From Bordetella parapertussis (GTDB taxonomy: Bacteria > Pseudomonadota > Gammaproteobacteria > Burkholderiales > Burkholderiaceae_C), in the NCBI GenBank assembly GCA_945870575.1, contig CAMBSK010000004.1, positions 1 through 64,000 of the forward strand: 64,000 nucleotides of DNA, written 5' to 3'. A program made the translations under genes and the position numbers. Below are positions 15,811-28,514 of this stretch, one piece after another (position 1 is the first letter of the stretch; every line of letters starts with the position of its first letter). The notes beneath the pieces are model-generated. The model saw only the letters and a program-made list of their open reading frames with translations, had not been told where the DNA came from and did no database searches.

Positions 15811-18006
15811 TTATTTCTTTTCTTCAGCAGCAGGCGCTGTAGGCGCCGCAGCAGCCGGAGCCGCTGAGGCGTCAGCAGGTGCGCTGATAGCCGCAGGTGT
15901 TTCCACCGCAACAGCCGTTTTAGCCACACTGCCACCATGGATCGACATCATCACGGGCACGATCAGCAGTGCCACGATGTTGATGATCTTGATCAAGGGG
16001 TTGACCGCAGGACCGGCCGTGTCTTTGTAGGGGTCGCCCACGGTGTCGCCGGTCACAGCAGCTTTGTGGGTGTCAGAACCTTTGCCGCCGTGGTGTCCGT
16101 CTTCAATGTATTTCTTGGCGTTGTCCCACGCACCGCCGCCGGTACACATGGAAATCGCCACGAACAAACCGGTGACGATGGTGCCCATCAACAAACCGCC
16201 CAAAGCCGCCGGGCCGAGGACCAAGCCGACCACGATAGGTGCGACCACTGGCAACAAGCTGGGGATCATCATTTCTTTGATGGCCGCTGTGGTCAACATG
16301 TCCACCGCGGTGTCGTACTCGGGCTTGCCGGTACCGTCCATGATGCCTTTGATTTCCTTGAACTGGCGGCGAACTTCCACCACCACCGCACCGGCGGCGC
16401 GGCCTACAGCCTCCATCGCCATCGCACCGAACAAGTAAGGAATCAAACCGCCGATGAACAAACCGATGATGACGTTGGGGTCACTCAAGTCAAACTTGAT
16501 ATGCGCGCCCAAGCCTTCGAGCTTGTGGGTGTAATCAGCAAACAGCACCAACGCAGCCAGACCGGCAGAACCGATGGCGTAGCCTTTGGTCACGGCTTTG
16601 GTGGTGTTACCCACCGCGTCCAGCGGGTCGGTGACATCACGCACACTGGCTGGCAACTCGGCCATTTCGGCAATGCCGCCTGCGTTGTCGGTGATGGGGC
16701 CGTAAGCGTCCAAAGCGACCACGATACCGGCCATGCTCAGCATGGAAGTGGCTGCGATAGCGATGCCGTACAAACCACCCAAGTCAAACGCGCTGTAAAT
16801 AGCCGCACACACAAACAGCACGGGCCATGCGGTAGAGCGCATGGACACACCCAAGCCAGCAATGATGTTGGTGCCGTGGCCGGTGGTTGATGCTTGCGCG
16901 ATGTGCTGCACTGGCGCGTACTGGGTGCCGGTGTAGTACTCGGTGATCCAGACCAGCGCACCGGTCAAAATCAAACCAATGGCGCAGGTGCCGAACAATT
17001 TGCCAGCGGTCAAGGCAGTGCCATCAGGCAATGTGATCGCCGCGGGAAACATCGACTGGGTCACAAAGTAAAAAGCAATCAGCGACAAGATGCCGGAGAC
17101 AGCCAAGCCTTTGTAAAGCGCAGGCATCACATTGACCATGCCGGGGCTGGCTTTGACGAAGAAGCAACCGATGATGGATGCCACGATGGACACGCCGCCG
17201 AGTACCAGCGGGTAGAGCACCATGTTCGGGCCAGCGGTACCGGCCAGCATCGCGCCCAACACCATGGTGGCGATCAATGTCACTGCATAGGTTTCGAACA
17301 AGTCAGCGGCCATACCGGCGCAGTCACCGACGTTGTCACCGACGTTGTCAGCGATCACCGCAGGGTTGCGCGGGTCATCTTCAGGAATGCCAGCTTCGAC
17401 TTTGCCCACCAAGTCAGCGCCGACGTCAGCGCCTTTGGTGAAAATGCCGCCGCCCAAACGCGCGAAGATGGAAATCAAAGATGAACCGAAGGCAAAACCT
17501 ATCAGCGGGTTGAGCAAGCCGGCCAGCGCCTTGCCGTCAGCGGGCACGCCGCCAGCGGTCAGGTACCAGTAAAAACCGGTGACGCCGAGCAAACCCAAAC
17601 CAACCACCAGCATGCCGGTGATGGCGCCGCCACGGAAGGCAACATCCAGCGCAGGGCCAATGCCCTTGGTAGCCGCTTGAGCGGTGCGCACGTTGGCACG
17701 AACAGAAATATTCATGCCAATGAAACCGCATGCGCCTGAAAGCACTGAACCGAGTACAAAGCCGCCGGCACTTAACGGGTCTAAGACCACCGCGATAAGC
17801 ACAGCCAGAACCACGCCGACCATGGCGATGGTTTTGTATTGCCTTGCCAGATAAGCAGCCGCGCCGGTTTGAATGGCAGCAGCAATTTCTTGCATGCGGG
17901 CATTGCCTGCGTCTTGGGAAAGAATCCAGCTGCGAGTCCAGAACCCGTAAATCACGGCGATGAGGCCGCACGCTAGCGCAAATAACAGCGCTGTAGAACC
18001 AGTCAT
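15811..18006 (-). CDS. hppA: Proton-translocating membrane pyrophosphatase (H+-PPase)
   Basis: An integral membrane enzyme of 731 residues that couples pyrophosphate hydrolysis to proton pumping. It has about 16 hydrophobic segments. The catalytic motifs are clear: [20 protein letters not shown] (DxxxxxxxKxxE) and [19 protein letters not shown]. The segment [17 protein letters not shown] carries Lys where K-dependent enzymes have Ala, so the potassium-independent type is expected. The C-terminus ends in an Ala/Pro-rich tail of about 45 residues. I chose the ATG at 18006 because AAGGAG stands 6 bases before it; an upstream in-frame start would add an unlikely 15-residue extension. Divergent from ppa, which encodes the soluble enzyme for the same substrate. 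Confidence 0.96.
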   Translation of the reverse strand: MTGSTALLFALACGLIAVIYGFWTRSWILSQDAGNARMQEIAAAIQTGAAAYLARQYKTIAMVGVVLAVLIAVVLDPLSAGGFVLGSVLSGACGFIGMNISVRANVRTAQAATKGIGPALDVAFRGGAITGMLVVGLGLLGVTGFYWYLTAGGVPADGKALAGLLNPLIGFAFGSSLISIFARLGGGIFTKGADVGADLVGKVEAGIPEDDPRNPAVIADNVGDNVGDCAGMAADLFETYAVTLIATMVLGAMLAGTAGPNMVLYPLVLGGVSIVASIIGCFFVKASPGMVNVMPALYKGLAVSGILSLIAFYFVTQSMFPAAITLPDGTALTAGKLFGTCAIGLILTGALVWITEYYTGTQYAPVQHIAQASTTGHGTNIIAGLGVSMRSTAWPVLFVCAAIYSAFDLGGLYGIAIAATSMLSMAGIVVALDAYGPITDNAGGIAEMAELPASVRDVTDPLDAVGNTTKAVTKGYAIGSAGLAALVLFADYTHKLEGLGAHIKFDLSDPNVIIGLFIGGLIPYLFGAMAMEAVGRAAGAVVVEVRRQFKEIKGIMDGTGKPEYDTAVDMLTTAAIKEMMIPSLLPVVAPIVVGLVLGPAALGGLLMGTIVTGLFVAISMCTGGGAWDNAKKYIEDGHHGGKGSDTHKAAVTGDTVGDPYKDTAGPAVNPLIKIINIVALLIVPVMMSIHGGSVAKTAVAVETPAAISAPADASAAPAAAAPTAPAAEEKK

Positions 18007-18239
18007 AAAATCTCCTTGAGTTGTTTCGCGAAGAGGGGGGGCAACGTTCAAAGGTTGTTTGCCCCACCTTTGCGTTGCTTCCTCACGCGCTCAACAGAGC
18101 GTGATTGGCCAACCCCAAGAATGTACGTCATTCGCTTTACCGTTCTGTGAATATGCGGGTTGTTGACGAAGTAAAACTAGGGTTAGTACTTACAAAACAT
18201 GAGATAATTTTTGATTCATTCACCAAATTCAAAATAAAC

Positions 18240-18776
18240 ATGGCCTTAGACAACGTCACTGCCGGCAAAAATACACCGCATGAATTCAATGTCATCATTG
18301 AAATTCCCATGAATGCGGACCCGATCAAATACGAAGTCGACAAGGAAACTGGCGCGATTTTTGTGGACCGCTTCATGAGCACATCCATGCACTATCCGAC
18401 CAACTATGGTTACGTGCCTAAAACCATCAGCGGCGATGGCGACCCGGTGGATGTCTTGGTGATCACACCGGTGCCGCTGATTCCCGGTGTGGTCGTGACT
18501 TGCCGCCCTATCGGCATTTTGAAAATGGAAGACGAAGCAGGCATGGACGGCAAAGTGCTGGCTGTGCCCACCGACAAAATTTTGTCTATCTATACTCAGT
18601 GGCAAAAGCCTGAAGACATGAACCCCATGCGCTTAAAAACCATCGCCCATTTTTTTGAACATTACAAAGACCTGGAGCAGGGCAAATGGGTGAAGATCAT
18701 CGGCTGGGAAGGACCGCAATCGGCCATGCAGGAAATTGAAGAAGGTATTGCGAATTACCGCAAGCAACACGATTGA
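18240..18776 (+). CDS. ppa: Inorganic pyrophosphatase (soluble, family I)
   Basis: Hydrolyses pyrophosphate released by biosynthesis. The 178-residue protein matches the prokaryotic family I length. It shows [19 protein letters not shown], with the Asp residues of the metal site, KYEVDKETG upstream, and a hexamer-type C-terminus. The start [10 protein letters not shown] at 18240 is chosen because the preceding in-frame codons do not resemble the family. No strong Shine-Dalgarno is visible before it. It is divergent from hppA with a shared 233-base upstream region, so transcription of the soluble and the energy-conserving enzyme could be co-regulated. Confidence 0.95.
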   Translation: MALDNVTAGKNTPHEFNVIIEIPMNADPIKYEVDKETGAIFVDRFMSTSMHYPTNYGYVPKTISGDGDPVDVLVITPVPLIPGVVVTCRPIGILKMEDEAGMDGKVLAVPTDKILSIYTQWQKPEDMNPMRLKTIAHFFEHYKDLEQGKWVKIIGWEGPQSAMQEIEEGIANYRKQHD

Positions 18777-18777
18777 T

Positions 18778-19947
18778 TTAAACGTTGCGCTTGAATGGAT
18801 TGCGTTCGTCGAGGTGCTCGAGGTAGTTGTCCACGCCTCGTCCCTCGCGGTTTAAAAATTCTTCAACCGCTTTTGAAAAACGCTTGTCCGCCAACCAATG
18901 CGCGCTGTGCGTGCTGACCGGCATCAAGGCCCGCGCCATTTTGTGTTCCCCTTGTGCACCGCCTTCAAAACGTTGCACGCCGTTGGCGATACACCATTGC
19001 AAAGGCTGGTAATAGCAGGCCTCGAAATGCAGGCAATCCACCCGCTCTAAAGCGCCCCAATAACGCCCGTAGGCCACTGCTTGTAGGCTGCCCAAGCCGT
19101 GTACGCCAATCAAACTGCTGGCCATAGGAACACCGTTACGCTCGGCGATAAACAACAACCAGTTCTGCGCCATGTCTGTGCGCATACGATGGAAAAAATC
19201 CGGTGTCAGATAAGGCGCGTTGCCGTGTTCCAGGTATGTGCGCTCATAGCACTGGTAGAAAAAACGCCAGTCTGTTTCGCTAATAGCCGCGCCATGTGAG
19301 TGTCTGAACACGACGCCAGCCTCGGCCACTTTGCGTCTTTCCTGGCGGATTTTTTTGCGCTTCTCCTGGTTCAAGCTGCCTAAAAACGCTTCAAAGTCTG
19401 TCCAGCCCAGGTTTTGCCAATGGAATTGCACGGTCTGGCGATGTAGCAATTCAGCCCGCGTGGTGGCTGCGATGTCGGCGGCACTGCCGAACAGCAAATG
19501 CAGCGAAGAGAGTTTTTCGTCTGCGCACCAGGAGATGAGCGCGTTCAACAACATGTCGCGGTGCTCGTCGCTGTCGGCCAGTAAGCGCGAACCGGGCACC
19601 GGCGTGAACGGCACGGCTATCAAAGCTTTGGGGTAATAGTTCAAGCCATGCTGGTTGTAGGCATTGGCCCAAGCCCAGTCGAAAACGTATTCGCCGTAGG
19701 AATGGGTTTTCAAGTAAAGCGGGCAGGCCGCGACCAGGGTTTCGCCGTGCCAGAGGGAAAAAAACCGGGGCGTCCAGCCACTGGCAGTTACCGCGCTGCG
19801 GCTGTCGTGCATGGCCAGCAAATAAGCGTGTTGCATGAAAGGCGTGGGGCAATCCTGCGTCGCCAGCAGTGCATCCCAGTCGGCGGCTGGTATTTCCCCG
19901 GGGTGTTCGTGCACCCGAATGCCATAATCGTTCAGCTTAATTTGCAT
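18778..19947 (-). CDS. FemAB-like/GNAT acyltransferase (COG3146, DUF482)
   Basis: A protein of about 389 residues of the COG3146 family, related in fold to the Fem aminoacyl transferases and GNAT enzymes. Its function is not established. Recognisable blocks are WDALLATQDCPTPFMQHAYL near the N-terminus, YGEYVFDWAWANAY, the very basic NQEKRKKIRQERRKVAEAG in the middle, and CHYQPLQWCIANG-like text near the end (here ACYYQPLQWCIANG). Two starts are possible, ATG at 19947 (MQIKLND) or ATG at 19956, whose codon overlaps the nadE start codon on the other strand. I prefer 19947. It ends one base after the ppa stop, converging on it. Confidence 0.82.
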   Translation of the reverse strand: MQIKLNDYGIRVHEHPGEIPAADWDALLATQDCPTPFMQHAYLLAMHDSRSAVTASGWTPRFFSLWHGETLVAACPLYLKTHSYGEYVFDWAWANAYNQHGLNYYPKALIAVPFTPVPGSRLLADSDEHRDMLLNALISWCADEKLSSLHLLFGSAADIAATTRAELLHRQTVQFHWQNLGWTDFEAFLGSLNQEKRKKIRQERRKVAEAGVVFRHSHGAAISETDWRFFYQCYERTYLEHGNAPYLTPDFFHRMRTDMAQNWLLFIAERNGVPMASSLIGVHGLGSLQAVAYGRYWGALERVDCLHFEACYYQPLQWCIANGVQRFEGGAQGEHKMARALMPVSTHSAHWLADKRFSKAVEEFLNREGRGVDNYLEHLDERNPFKRNV

Positions 19948-19954
19948 TTCTTCC

Positions 19955-21995
<2,041 letters not shown>

Positions 21996-22040
21996 GTGGT
22001 CGGCCATGTGAGAACCTCCCGGCTTTTGCAAAGGCTATGG

Positions 22041-22063
22041 TAAAGGGTTTTAAATACCCTTTA
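22041..22063. terminator. Hairpin between convergent glnB and LOG-family genes
   Basis: TAAAGGGT (22041-22048) and ACCCTTTA (22056-22063) form a perfect 8-base-pair stem with a 7-base loop. It stands between two convergent genes, with the LOG gene's stop codon inside the loop, and could serve both directions. T tracts are weak, so termination is uncertain. Confidence 0.35.
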
Positions 22064-22634
22064 AGCCATCTGAGGCAGACAGTCCGGCGGCCTCTATCAG
22101 GCGCGGCAGCAAGGTCTCAATAGAGCCGGACTGCAAAACAAAATCCATTTGCCAGTCTGAGACAAAACCTTTTTCTACAGTGTTTTGCATGAAGTGTTGT
22201 AAGCCGTCGTAATAACCATCGACGTTCAACAGCCCAATGGGTTTGTTGTGAAAACCCAGTTGTTTCCAGGTCCAGACTTCAAACAATTCTTCAAACGTGC
22301 CTATGCCGCCTGGCAGCGCAAGAAATGCGTCGGCGCGTTCGGCCATCATGAATTTGCGCTGGTGCATGTTGTCGACCATGTGCAATTCGTCGCAATGGGT
22401 GTTGGCGGTTTCTTTTTCAGCCAGCGCATGCGGAATGATGCCGATCACCCGCCCGCCTGCGGCCTTGGTAGCCATGGCGACCGTGCCCATCAAGCCGTTG
22501 CCGCCGCCGCCATAAACCAGCTGGCCCTGGCGAGAGCCTATCCATTCACCGACGACGGTGGCGGCCTGAGTAAAGCTGCTGAGGTTGCCGGGGCGCGAGC
22601 CGCAATACACACACAAAGAAAAAGTTGGTTTCAT
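22050..22634 (-). CDS. LOG family protein (cytokinin riboside 5'-monophosphate phosphoribohydrolase-like)
   Basis: A 194-residue Rossmann-like protein of the LOG/TIGR00730 family. It starts MKPTFSLCVYCGSRPGN, contains LVYGGGGNGLMGTVA and the catalytic ADAFLALPGGIGTFEELFE (PGGxGTxxE, residues about 100-118). Relatives remove ribose 5'-phosphate from modified or plain adenine nucleotides; many bacterial members act on AMP. The gene is complete and of normal length. It is the last gene before glnB and lies 12 bases downstream of the RDD gene on the same strand, so it may be read through from the sigma factor operon. Confidence 0.93.
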   Translation of the reverse strand: MKPTFSLCVYCGSRPGNLSSFTQAATVVGEWIGSRQGQLVYGGGGNGLMGTVAMATKAAGGRVIGIIPHALAEKETANTHCDELHMVDNMHQRKFMMAERADAFLALPGGIGTFEELFEVWTWKQLGFHNKPIGLLNVDGYYDGLQHFMQNTVEKGFVSDWQMDFVLQSGSIETLLPRLIEAAGLSASDGLKGI

Positions 22635-22646
22635 GACGCTATATTG

Positions 22647-23198
22647 TCAGGTGTTCAAGTCATTTGAATGAACACTTGCCGGTGCAGGGCGCACATCTAT
22701 CAAACGTGTGCCACTCCAGTGATCGTGCCAGAATTGCCTGTCAGGGTGAAAACGGCTGAGAATTGCCCACACAAAAACCCAGATCAAGCAGGCCAGCACA
22801 GTGATTAAAGTGGGCGCATTTGAGAGCTGTGCAAAAACCAGCGGAGGCATAAACCATACCCAGCTCAAGGCATAGCGCAACAGGGCTCTGCGTTGTGTCA
22901 ATACTTGTCCGTTGGTATCGACCAGCCGCAAATGCCAGGTTTTCATGGCAAGCGTCTGGCCCTTGTGCCAGAACCAGGTGAAATAGACGGCCAGTACCAG
23001 ACAGACAAAGGCTTGTAATCCGTGGCGGTTGTCCAGCGCATGCCGGGTTTGGCTTAGGGTACTGAACAAATAGCCTGCGATGAAAATCACACCGAATAAA
23101 AGCATACCTTCATAAAGCCAGCAACTGAGCCTGCGTGCGACTGAGGGGGTTGGAAATCGAGTCAATCCGGTGACCTGCGGCAAAGGCGCAGACATCAT
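22647..23198 (-). CDS. RDD family membrane protein
   Basis: A 183-residue protein with about four hydrophobic segments. The opening RRLSCWLYEGMLLFGVIF places the Arg-rich helix where RDD proteins carry Arg-Asp-Asp, although here the Asp pair is not conserved (Tyr-Glu instead). The segment KGQTLAMKTWHLRLVDTNG is the strongly conserved second part of RDD proteins. Function is not established. It is the fourth gene of a tightly packed operon: its start overlaps the preceding DUF3106 gene by 4 bases. Confidence 0.88.
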   Translation of the reverse strand: MMSAPLPQVTGLTRFPTPSVARRLSCWLYEGMLLFGVIFIAGYLFSTLSQTRHALDNRHGLQAFVCLVLAVYFTWFWHKGQTLAMKTWHLRLVDTNGQVLTQRRALLRYALSWVWFMPPLVFAQLSNAPTLITVLACLIWVFVWAILSRFHPDRQFWHDHWSGTRLIDVRPAPASVHSNDLNT

Positions 23199-23836
23199 GG
23201 TTTATCAGCAGAATTGCGTTTTCGGATGGGCAGCAGAGTTTGCGGATTGACCTCAGCAGTTTCTATGCGCGGCGGTTTTTGCTGACCTTCTTTGGTGGTG
23301 CTAGGTGTCACTGTGAGTTTTTCGGGAGCCACCGGGCGCACAGCCATAGCAGCGCCTTTGGACCACGCGGGTTTGCCTTGGGATAGCTTGTTTTTTTCGT
23401 CGTCGTTCAGCGATCGGTAGGCTTCCCATTTGGCGATTTTTTCGTCCGGACTCAACTGCTGCGAATGGGCAAAATGAAGCCTGGCCTGGTAACGTTGGGC
23501 CGGAGTTAGCGCCGCCCATTCACGCATACGTTCCTGCGCCACCGCTTGCGCGGCAGGACTGAGGTTGGGGAAGTTTTTAGCGATGGCCAGCCATTTGCGT
23601 TTGCGGTTTTCTTCCAGCGAAGGCCATAAATGTTTCAGAGGCTCAAGAATGTTGTGTTGTTGTGCATTCAATTCAGACCAGCGAGGCCCTTCCTCGCTGA
23701 CTGGCGCAGGTTTTGCGCCGCCGGCGGTGGTTTGCGGTTTGGTTTGAGCCACACACTTGCTGGTGGGGCCAGACAAAGCAGCCAGCAGACAGGCAAGACC
23801 TGTGATCGCCAAAGAGTTGTAACGCAGGCGCATCAA
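23195..23836 (-). CDS. DUF3106 domain protein, exported
   Basis: A 213-residue protein with an N-terminal signal (hydrophobic ITGLACLLAALSG, about residues 12-24, with a Cys at 28). It is followed by a helical region rich in Trp, Arg and Gln: WSELNAQQHNILEPLKHLW, KRKWLAIAKNFPNLSP and REWAALTPAQRYQAR. These repeats of a W-x-L-P/T-P-A-Q type are the hallmark of DUF3106. Function is unknown. It overlaps both neighbours by 4 bases. From its signal and position downstream of a sigma factor and a membrane protein I infer a periplasmic sensor or effector, without direct evidence. Confidence 0.85.
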   Translation of the reverse strand: MMRLRYNSLAITGLACLLAALSGPTSKCVAQTKPQTTAGGAKPAPVSEEGPRWSELNAQQHNILEPLKHLWPSLEENRKRKWLAIAKNFPNLSPAAQAVAQERMREWAALTPAQRYQARLHFAHSQQLSPDEKIAKWEAYRSLNDDEKNKLSQGKPAWSKGAAMAVRPVAPEKLTVTPSTTKEGQQKPPRIETAEVNPQTLLPIRKRNSADKP

Positions 23837-24267
23837 TCTTTTTGCAGGGTTTTGTTTTTAAGGAAATCTATGAACGCCGGGTCGGCATAGGCCTCAGGCG
23901 GCAAATCATCTATAAGCAAGGCGGAGTCAACTTCAGCCAACTCAAGCGCGGCCTGATCGTTGTGAAAATCATAAAGCAGCATCAGACCGGCAGCCAGGCA
24001 AATAAGCGGAATGAAAGACACCAGCAATTTGTAAATTTCATGCGTTTGAGACGGAAAAGGCAGGCGCAGCGTGCCATTGGCCTGCGCTTGAGGGTCTGCA
24101 ACAGTGCTCAACTCGGCGCGGCGTGCGCGACCGGCGGCCAGCGCACGGGTGCGCGCGGCGCGTAAGCGCTCGCTGATGTCGTAGGGGAGTTGCTGGCTGT
24201 GCTTATCCAAAAGCGCTGCCATGCGCATGCCCATCTTGTCTTGCTGTGTGAATTGAGTAGGTTTCAT
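23833..24267 (-). CDS. DUF3619 single-pass membrane protein, candidate anti-sigma factor
   Basis: A 144-residue protein with a helical, basic N-terminal half (residues 1-80, containing ISERLRAARTRALAAGRARR), one transmembrane segment at about 82-101 (LLVSFIPLICLAAGLMLLY), and an acidic C-terminal tail with LIDDLPPEAYADPAFIDFL. This is the DUF3619 family. It overlaps the upstream sigma factor gene by 4 bases. The topology (cytoplasmic helical N-terminus, single helix, short outer tail) and position directly after a sigma gene resemble an anti-sigma factor. That role is inference. Confidence 0.84.
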   Translation of the reverse strand: MKPTQFTQQDKMGMRMAALLDKHSQQLPYDISERLRAARTRALAAGRARRAELSTVADPQAQANGTLRLPFPSQTHEIYKLLVSFIPLICLAAGLMLLYDFHNDQAALELAEVDSALLIDDLPPEAYADPAFIDFLKNKTLQKD

Positions 24268-24830
24268 GGTTTCAGTCCTTTGGCAGTCAGGGCTTTGTGT
24301 AAGGCTTGGATCGCTCTGGAGCAGTGTGTTTTAACACTTCCTTCAGAACACCCCATGGCAGCAGCTGTCTCAGACACATTGAGCTCTTCCCAATAACGCA
24401 GCAGAAAGGCTTCTCGTTGACGTCCCGGCAGTTTTTCTATTTCTGATTCGATGGCGCGCACTGTTTCGGTGCTTGACAACAGCTCCTGGGCGCTTTCAGC
24501 GGCAGGTGCTGAATCAAATTGTCCGAGAATTTTCAGAAAATTTAAACTTTCATCCTCATTATCTATACCTAGATCATTGTAATTGCTGAACAATGCATTT
24601 CGGGTTTTCTGCCGCCTGAACCAGTCTAGCGTGGTGTTGGAGAGTATGCGCTGGAACAACATGGGCAGTTCTTCTGCCGGTTTATCAGCGTAATGCTCCG
24701 CCAGTTTCATCATGCTATCTTGCACGATGTCAAGGGCGGAGTCCTCATCGCGGACGTGATAGAGAGACCGCTTAAAGGCGCGTTTTTCCACGCCTGCCAG
24801 GAAATCTGAGAGTTCTTTGTCGGTAGCCAA
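24264..24830 (-). CDS. RNA polymerase sigma factor, ECF type
   Basis: A 188-residue group 4 sigma factor. Region 2 spans residues about 15-80 (DEDSALDIVQDSMMKLAEHY, then RILSNTTLDWFRRQKTR, which matches the -10 binding helix). Region 4 spans about 130-180 (LPGRQREAFLLRYWEELNVSETAAAMGCSEGSVKTH, the -35 binding helix-turn-helix). It heads the operon sigma-DUF3619-DUF3106-RDD, each joined to the next by a 4-base ATGA overlap. The order is conserved in Burkholderiales next to ilvB to my knowledge, but its regulon is not known to me. Confidence 0.93.
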   Translation of the reverse strand: MATDKELSDFLAGVEKRAFKRSLYHVRDEDSALDIVQDSMMKLAEHYADKPAEELPMLFQRILSNTTLDWFRRQKTRNALFSNYNDLGIDNEDESLNFLKILGQFDSAPAAESAQELLSSTETVRAIESEIEKLPGRQREAFLLRYWEELNVSETAAAMGCSEGSVKTHCSRAIQALHKALTAKGLKP

Positions 24831-25105
24831 GTGGATGCTGTTGCAGTTAAATCGCTGGCAAAGCCGTATGCGCTTGAGTGTTGTCGTTATTTGTGTAGAG
24901 ATTATGTCACCGACATTTAAATGCGCCGGTATGAGAAGAAACCATAAGTAAATGGTGTCATAATAGTTGGCTCCCCAAGAAAAGGATCCGGGCTTGGTGT
25001 TAAACGCTTATGGCCTGGTATCTAAAGTCTTAATGCGCCTTCACAAGAGGTGGCAAAAAGGCACCCTGGGTTTTTCGTCCACGAAATTCACAAAGGTTAT
25101 ACGCC
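24831..25105. other. Intergenic region between the sigma operon and ilvB
   Basis: This 275-base gap between divergent operons must hold both promoters. A CATAAT hexamer near 24958-24963 could be the -10 of the ilvB promoter, but no good -35 is seen. The approximately 140-base ilv leader contains a weak GGTG/CACC hairpin followed by GGGTTTTT near 25050-25080. It could be an attenuator, but no convincing short leader peptide rich in Ile, Val or Leu codons is present. I see no other genes here. Confidence 0.35.
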
Positions 25106-26887
25106 ATGGAAATCTCCAAAGCAGAGTTGCAGTCCGCTGCCGTTATCAGTCAACAAAATAATGCGCCCATAGAAATTAACGGCTCTGACATTCTCGTCAA
25201 AGCCTTGCAGGCAGAAAACGTCAAATACATCTGGGGTTATCCAGGCGGCGCAGTGCTTCATATTTACGATGCGCTTTACAAACAAGACACCATTCAGCAT
25301 GTGCTGGTGCGCCATGAGCAGGCGGCGGTGCACGCAGCCGACGGCTACGCCCGTGCAACCGGTGATGTAGGTGTTGCACTTGTCACTTCCGGTCCCGGTG
25401 TGACCAATGCCGTCACAGGAATTGCTACTGCCTACATGGACAGTATCCCTATGGTCATCATCACCGGCCAAGTACCCACGCACGCCATCGGTCTGGATGC
25501 TTTCCAGGAGTGCGACACCGTGGGCATCACGCGTCCTATCGTCAAACACAATTTCCTGGTCAAGGATGTGCGCGACATGGTGGACATCCTGAAAAAAGCT
25601 TTCCATATTGCCCGCAGCGGTCGTCCCGGCCCTGTGGTTGTCGATATTCCTAAGGACGTGTCATTCAAGAAAACCATGTATGCCGGTTACCCGGCCACGG
25701 TGGAAATGCGCTCCTACAACCCGGTGCGCAAAGGCCATTCGGGCCAGATCCGCAAGGCCTTGCAACTGTTGCTGGCAGCCAAGCGCCCGTTCATTTACAC
25801 CGGCGGCGGTGTTCTGATGAGCGAGGCTTCTGCGGAACTGCGCAAACTGGTCGATATGCTGGGCTTTCCTTGTACCAACACTTTGATGGGCTTGGGTGCT
25901 TATCCAGCCAGTGACCGCAAATTCCTCGGCATGCTGGGCATGCACGGCACGGTGGAAGCCAATAACGCCATGCAAAACTGCGATGTGCTGTTGGCCGTCG
26001 GCGCACGTTTTGACGACCGCGTTATCGGTAACCCCAAACATTTCGCGCAAAACGAACGCAAGATTATTCACATCGACATCGATCCTTCCAGCATTTCTAA
26101 GCGCGTCAAGGTCGACATTCCTATCGTCGGCGATGTCAAAGACGTATTGACCGAAATGATTGGTATGTTGAATGAAACACCAGCCAAGCCCGATCCCAAA
26201 TCGCTGGCCGCCTGGTGGGAAACCATAGAGGCCTGGCGCGCGCGCGATTGCTTGAAATACGATCGCAACAACACCGAAGTCATCAAGCCTCAGCACGTCA
26301 TAGAAACCCTGTGGAACATGACCAAGGACGTAGAAGCCTATGTCACCTCGGACGTGGGTCAACACCAGATGTGGGCCGCGCAGTATTACCGTTTTGACCA
26401 GCCGCGCCGCTGGATCAACTCCGGGGGTCTGGGCACCATGGGCGTGGGTATTCCTTACGCCATGGGCATCAAGCTGGCCAAGCCCGACAGCGAGGTTTAT
26501 TGCGTCACCGGTGAAGGCTCTGTGCAAATGTGTATTCAAGAGTTGTCCACCTGTTTGCAATACAACACGCCCATCAAAATTCTTTCGCTGAATAACCGGT
26601 ATCTCGGCATGGTTCGACAGTGGCAGGAAGTCGAATACGAAGGCCGTTACAGCCACAGTTACATGGACGCTTTGCCTGACTTCGTCAAGCTGGCCGAAGC
26701 TTATGGCCACGTCGGTATGTTGATTGAACGTCCGCAGGATGTGGAGCCCGCCTTGCGTGAAGCCCGCGCACTCAAGGACAGAACCGTGTTCATGGATTTC
26801 CGTACCGATCAAACTGAAAACGTGTTCCCCATGGTGCAAGCTGGTAAGGGCATCACAGAAATGCTTCTCGGTAGCGAAGACCTTTAA
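25106..26887 (+). CDS. ilvB: Acetolactate synthase, large subunit
   Basis: Thiamine-diphosphate enzyme that condenses two pyruvates, or pyruvate with 2-oxobutyrate, in valine/leucine and isoleucine synthesis. The 593-residue protein shows the catalytic Glu in [19 protein letters not shown], the FAD-binding central domain, and the ThDP motif from [14 protein letters not shown] to [16 protein letters not shown] replaces the commoner GDGS. The N-terminus has a roughly 25-residue extension before [12 protein letters not shown]. It forms an operon with ilvN (91 bases on) and ilvC. Some annotators call this gene ilvI. Confidence 0.97.
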   Translation: MEISKAELQSAAVISQQNNAPIEINGSDILVKALQAENVKYIWGYPGGAVLHIYDALYKQDTIQHVLVRHEQAAVHAADGYARATGDVGVALVTSGPGVTNAVTGIATAYMDSIPMVIITGQVPTHAIGLDAFQECDTVGITRPIVKHNFLVKDVRDMVDILKKAFHIARSGRPGPVVVDIPKDVSFKKTMYAGYPATVEMRSYNPVRKGHSGQIRKALQLLLAAKRPFIYTGGGVLMSEASAELRKLVDMLGFPCTNTLMGLGAYPASDRKFLGMLGMHGTVEANNAMQNCDVLLAVGARFDDRVIGNPKHFAQNERKIIHIDIDPSSISKRVKVDIPIVGDVKDVLTEMIGMLNETPAKPDPKSLAAWWETIEAWRARDCLKYDRNNTEVIKPQHVIETLWNMTKDVEAYVTSDVGQHQMWAAQYYRFDQPRRWINSGGLGTMGVGIPYAMGIKLAKPDSEVYCVTGEGSVQMCIQELSTCLQYNTPIKILSLNNRYLGMVRQWQEVEYEGRYSHSYMDALPDFVKLAEAYGHVGMLIERPQDVEPALREARALKDRTVFMDFRTDQTENVFPMVQAGKGITEMLLGSEDL

Positions 26888-26978
26888 TCCAAACTTAACT
26901 TTTTGACGAATCTATTGTCCGCCGAGTCGCCAAGTTACCGCTTGGCGGGGAGGGCGGCGAAAAGAGGAATCCATACAC

Positions 26979-27470
26979 ATGAAACACATCATTGCAGTAT
27001 TGTTAGAAAACGAACCCGGCGCTTTATCTCGGGTCGTTGGTTTGTTCTCAGCGCGCGGCTACAACATCGAATCGCTGACCGTTGCTCCCACCGAAGACCC
27101 CAGTCTGTCGCGCATGACTTTGCAGACATCGGGCTCGGACGACGTGATTGAGCAAATCACCAAACACTTGAACCGCTTGATTGAAGTCGTCAAGGTGGTC
27201 GATCTGACCGAAGGCGCTTACACCGAACGTGAATTGATGATGGTCAAGGTTCGCGCGGTCGGCAAAGAGCGGGAAGAAATGAAGCGCATGGCGGATATTT
27301 TCAGGGGCCGCATCATTGATGTGACCGATAAAAGCTACACCATTGAGTTAACCGGCGACGTCTCGAAAAACGATGCCTTCCTGGAAGCTATCGAGCGCAG
27401 CGCGATTCTGGAAACAGTGCGCACCGGCGCCAGCGGCATAGGCCGCGGTGAACGCGTGTTGCGGGTTTGA
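26979..27470 (+). CDS. ilvN: Acetolactate synthase, small regulatory subunit
   Basis: The 163-residue regulatory subunit activates the large subunit and gives valine feedback inhibition. An ACT domain fills residues 1-75 (MKHIIAVLLENEPGALSRVV, with the effector-binding GALSRV loop and FSARGYNIESL). The C-terminal ALS_ss_C domain includes ELMMVKVRA and YTIELTGD. Its length equals that of IlvH-type subunits. It lies between ilvB and ilvC with a Shine-Dalgarno-like AAAGAGG before the ATG. Confidence 0.97.
   Translation: MKHIIAVLLENEPGALSRVVGLFSARGYNIESLTVAPTEDPSLSRMTLQTSGSDDVIEQITKHLNRLIEVVKVVDLTEGAYTERELMMVKVRAVGKEREEMKRMADIFRGRIIDVTDKSYTIELTGDVSKNDAFLEAIERSAILETVRTGASGIGRGERVLRV

Positions 27471-28513
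<1,043 letters not shown>

Positions 28514-28514
<1 letters not shown>

Noticed and set aside
24967..25161. A frame in the ilvB leader with several Leu and Val codons that might be an attenuation peptide
   Set aside because: It has no stop before ilvB, no ribosome-binding site and no clear terminator following it, unlike the leuA leader.
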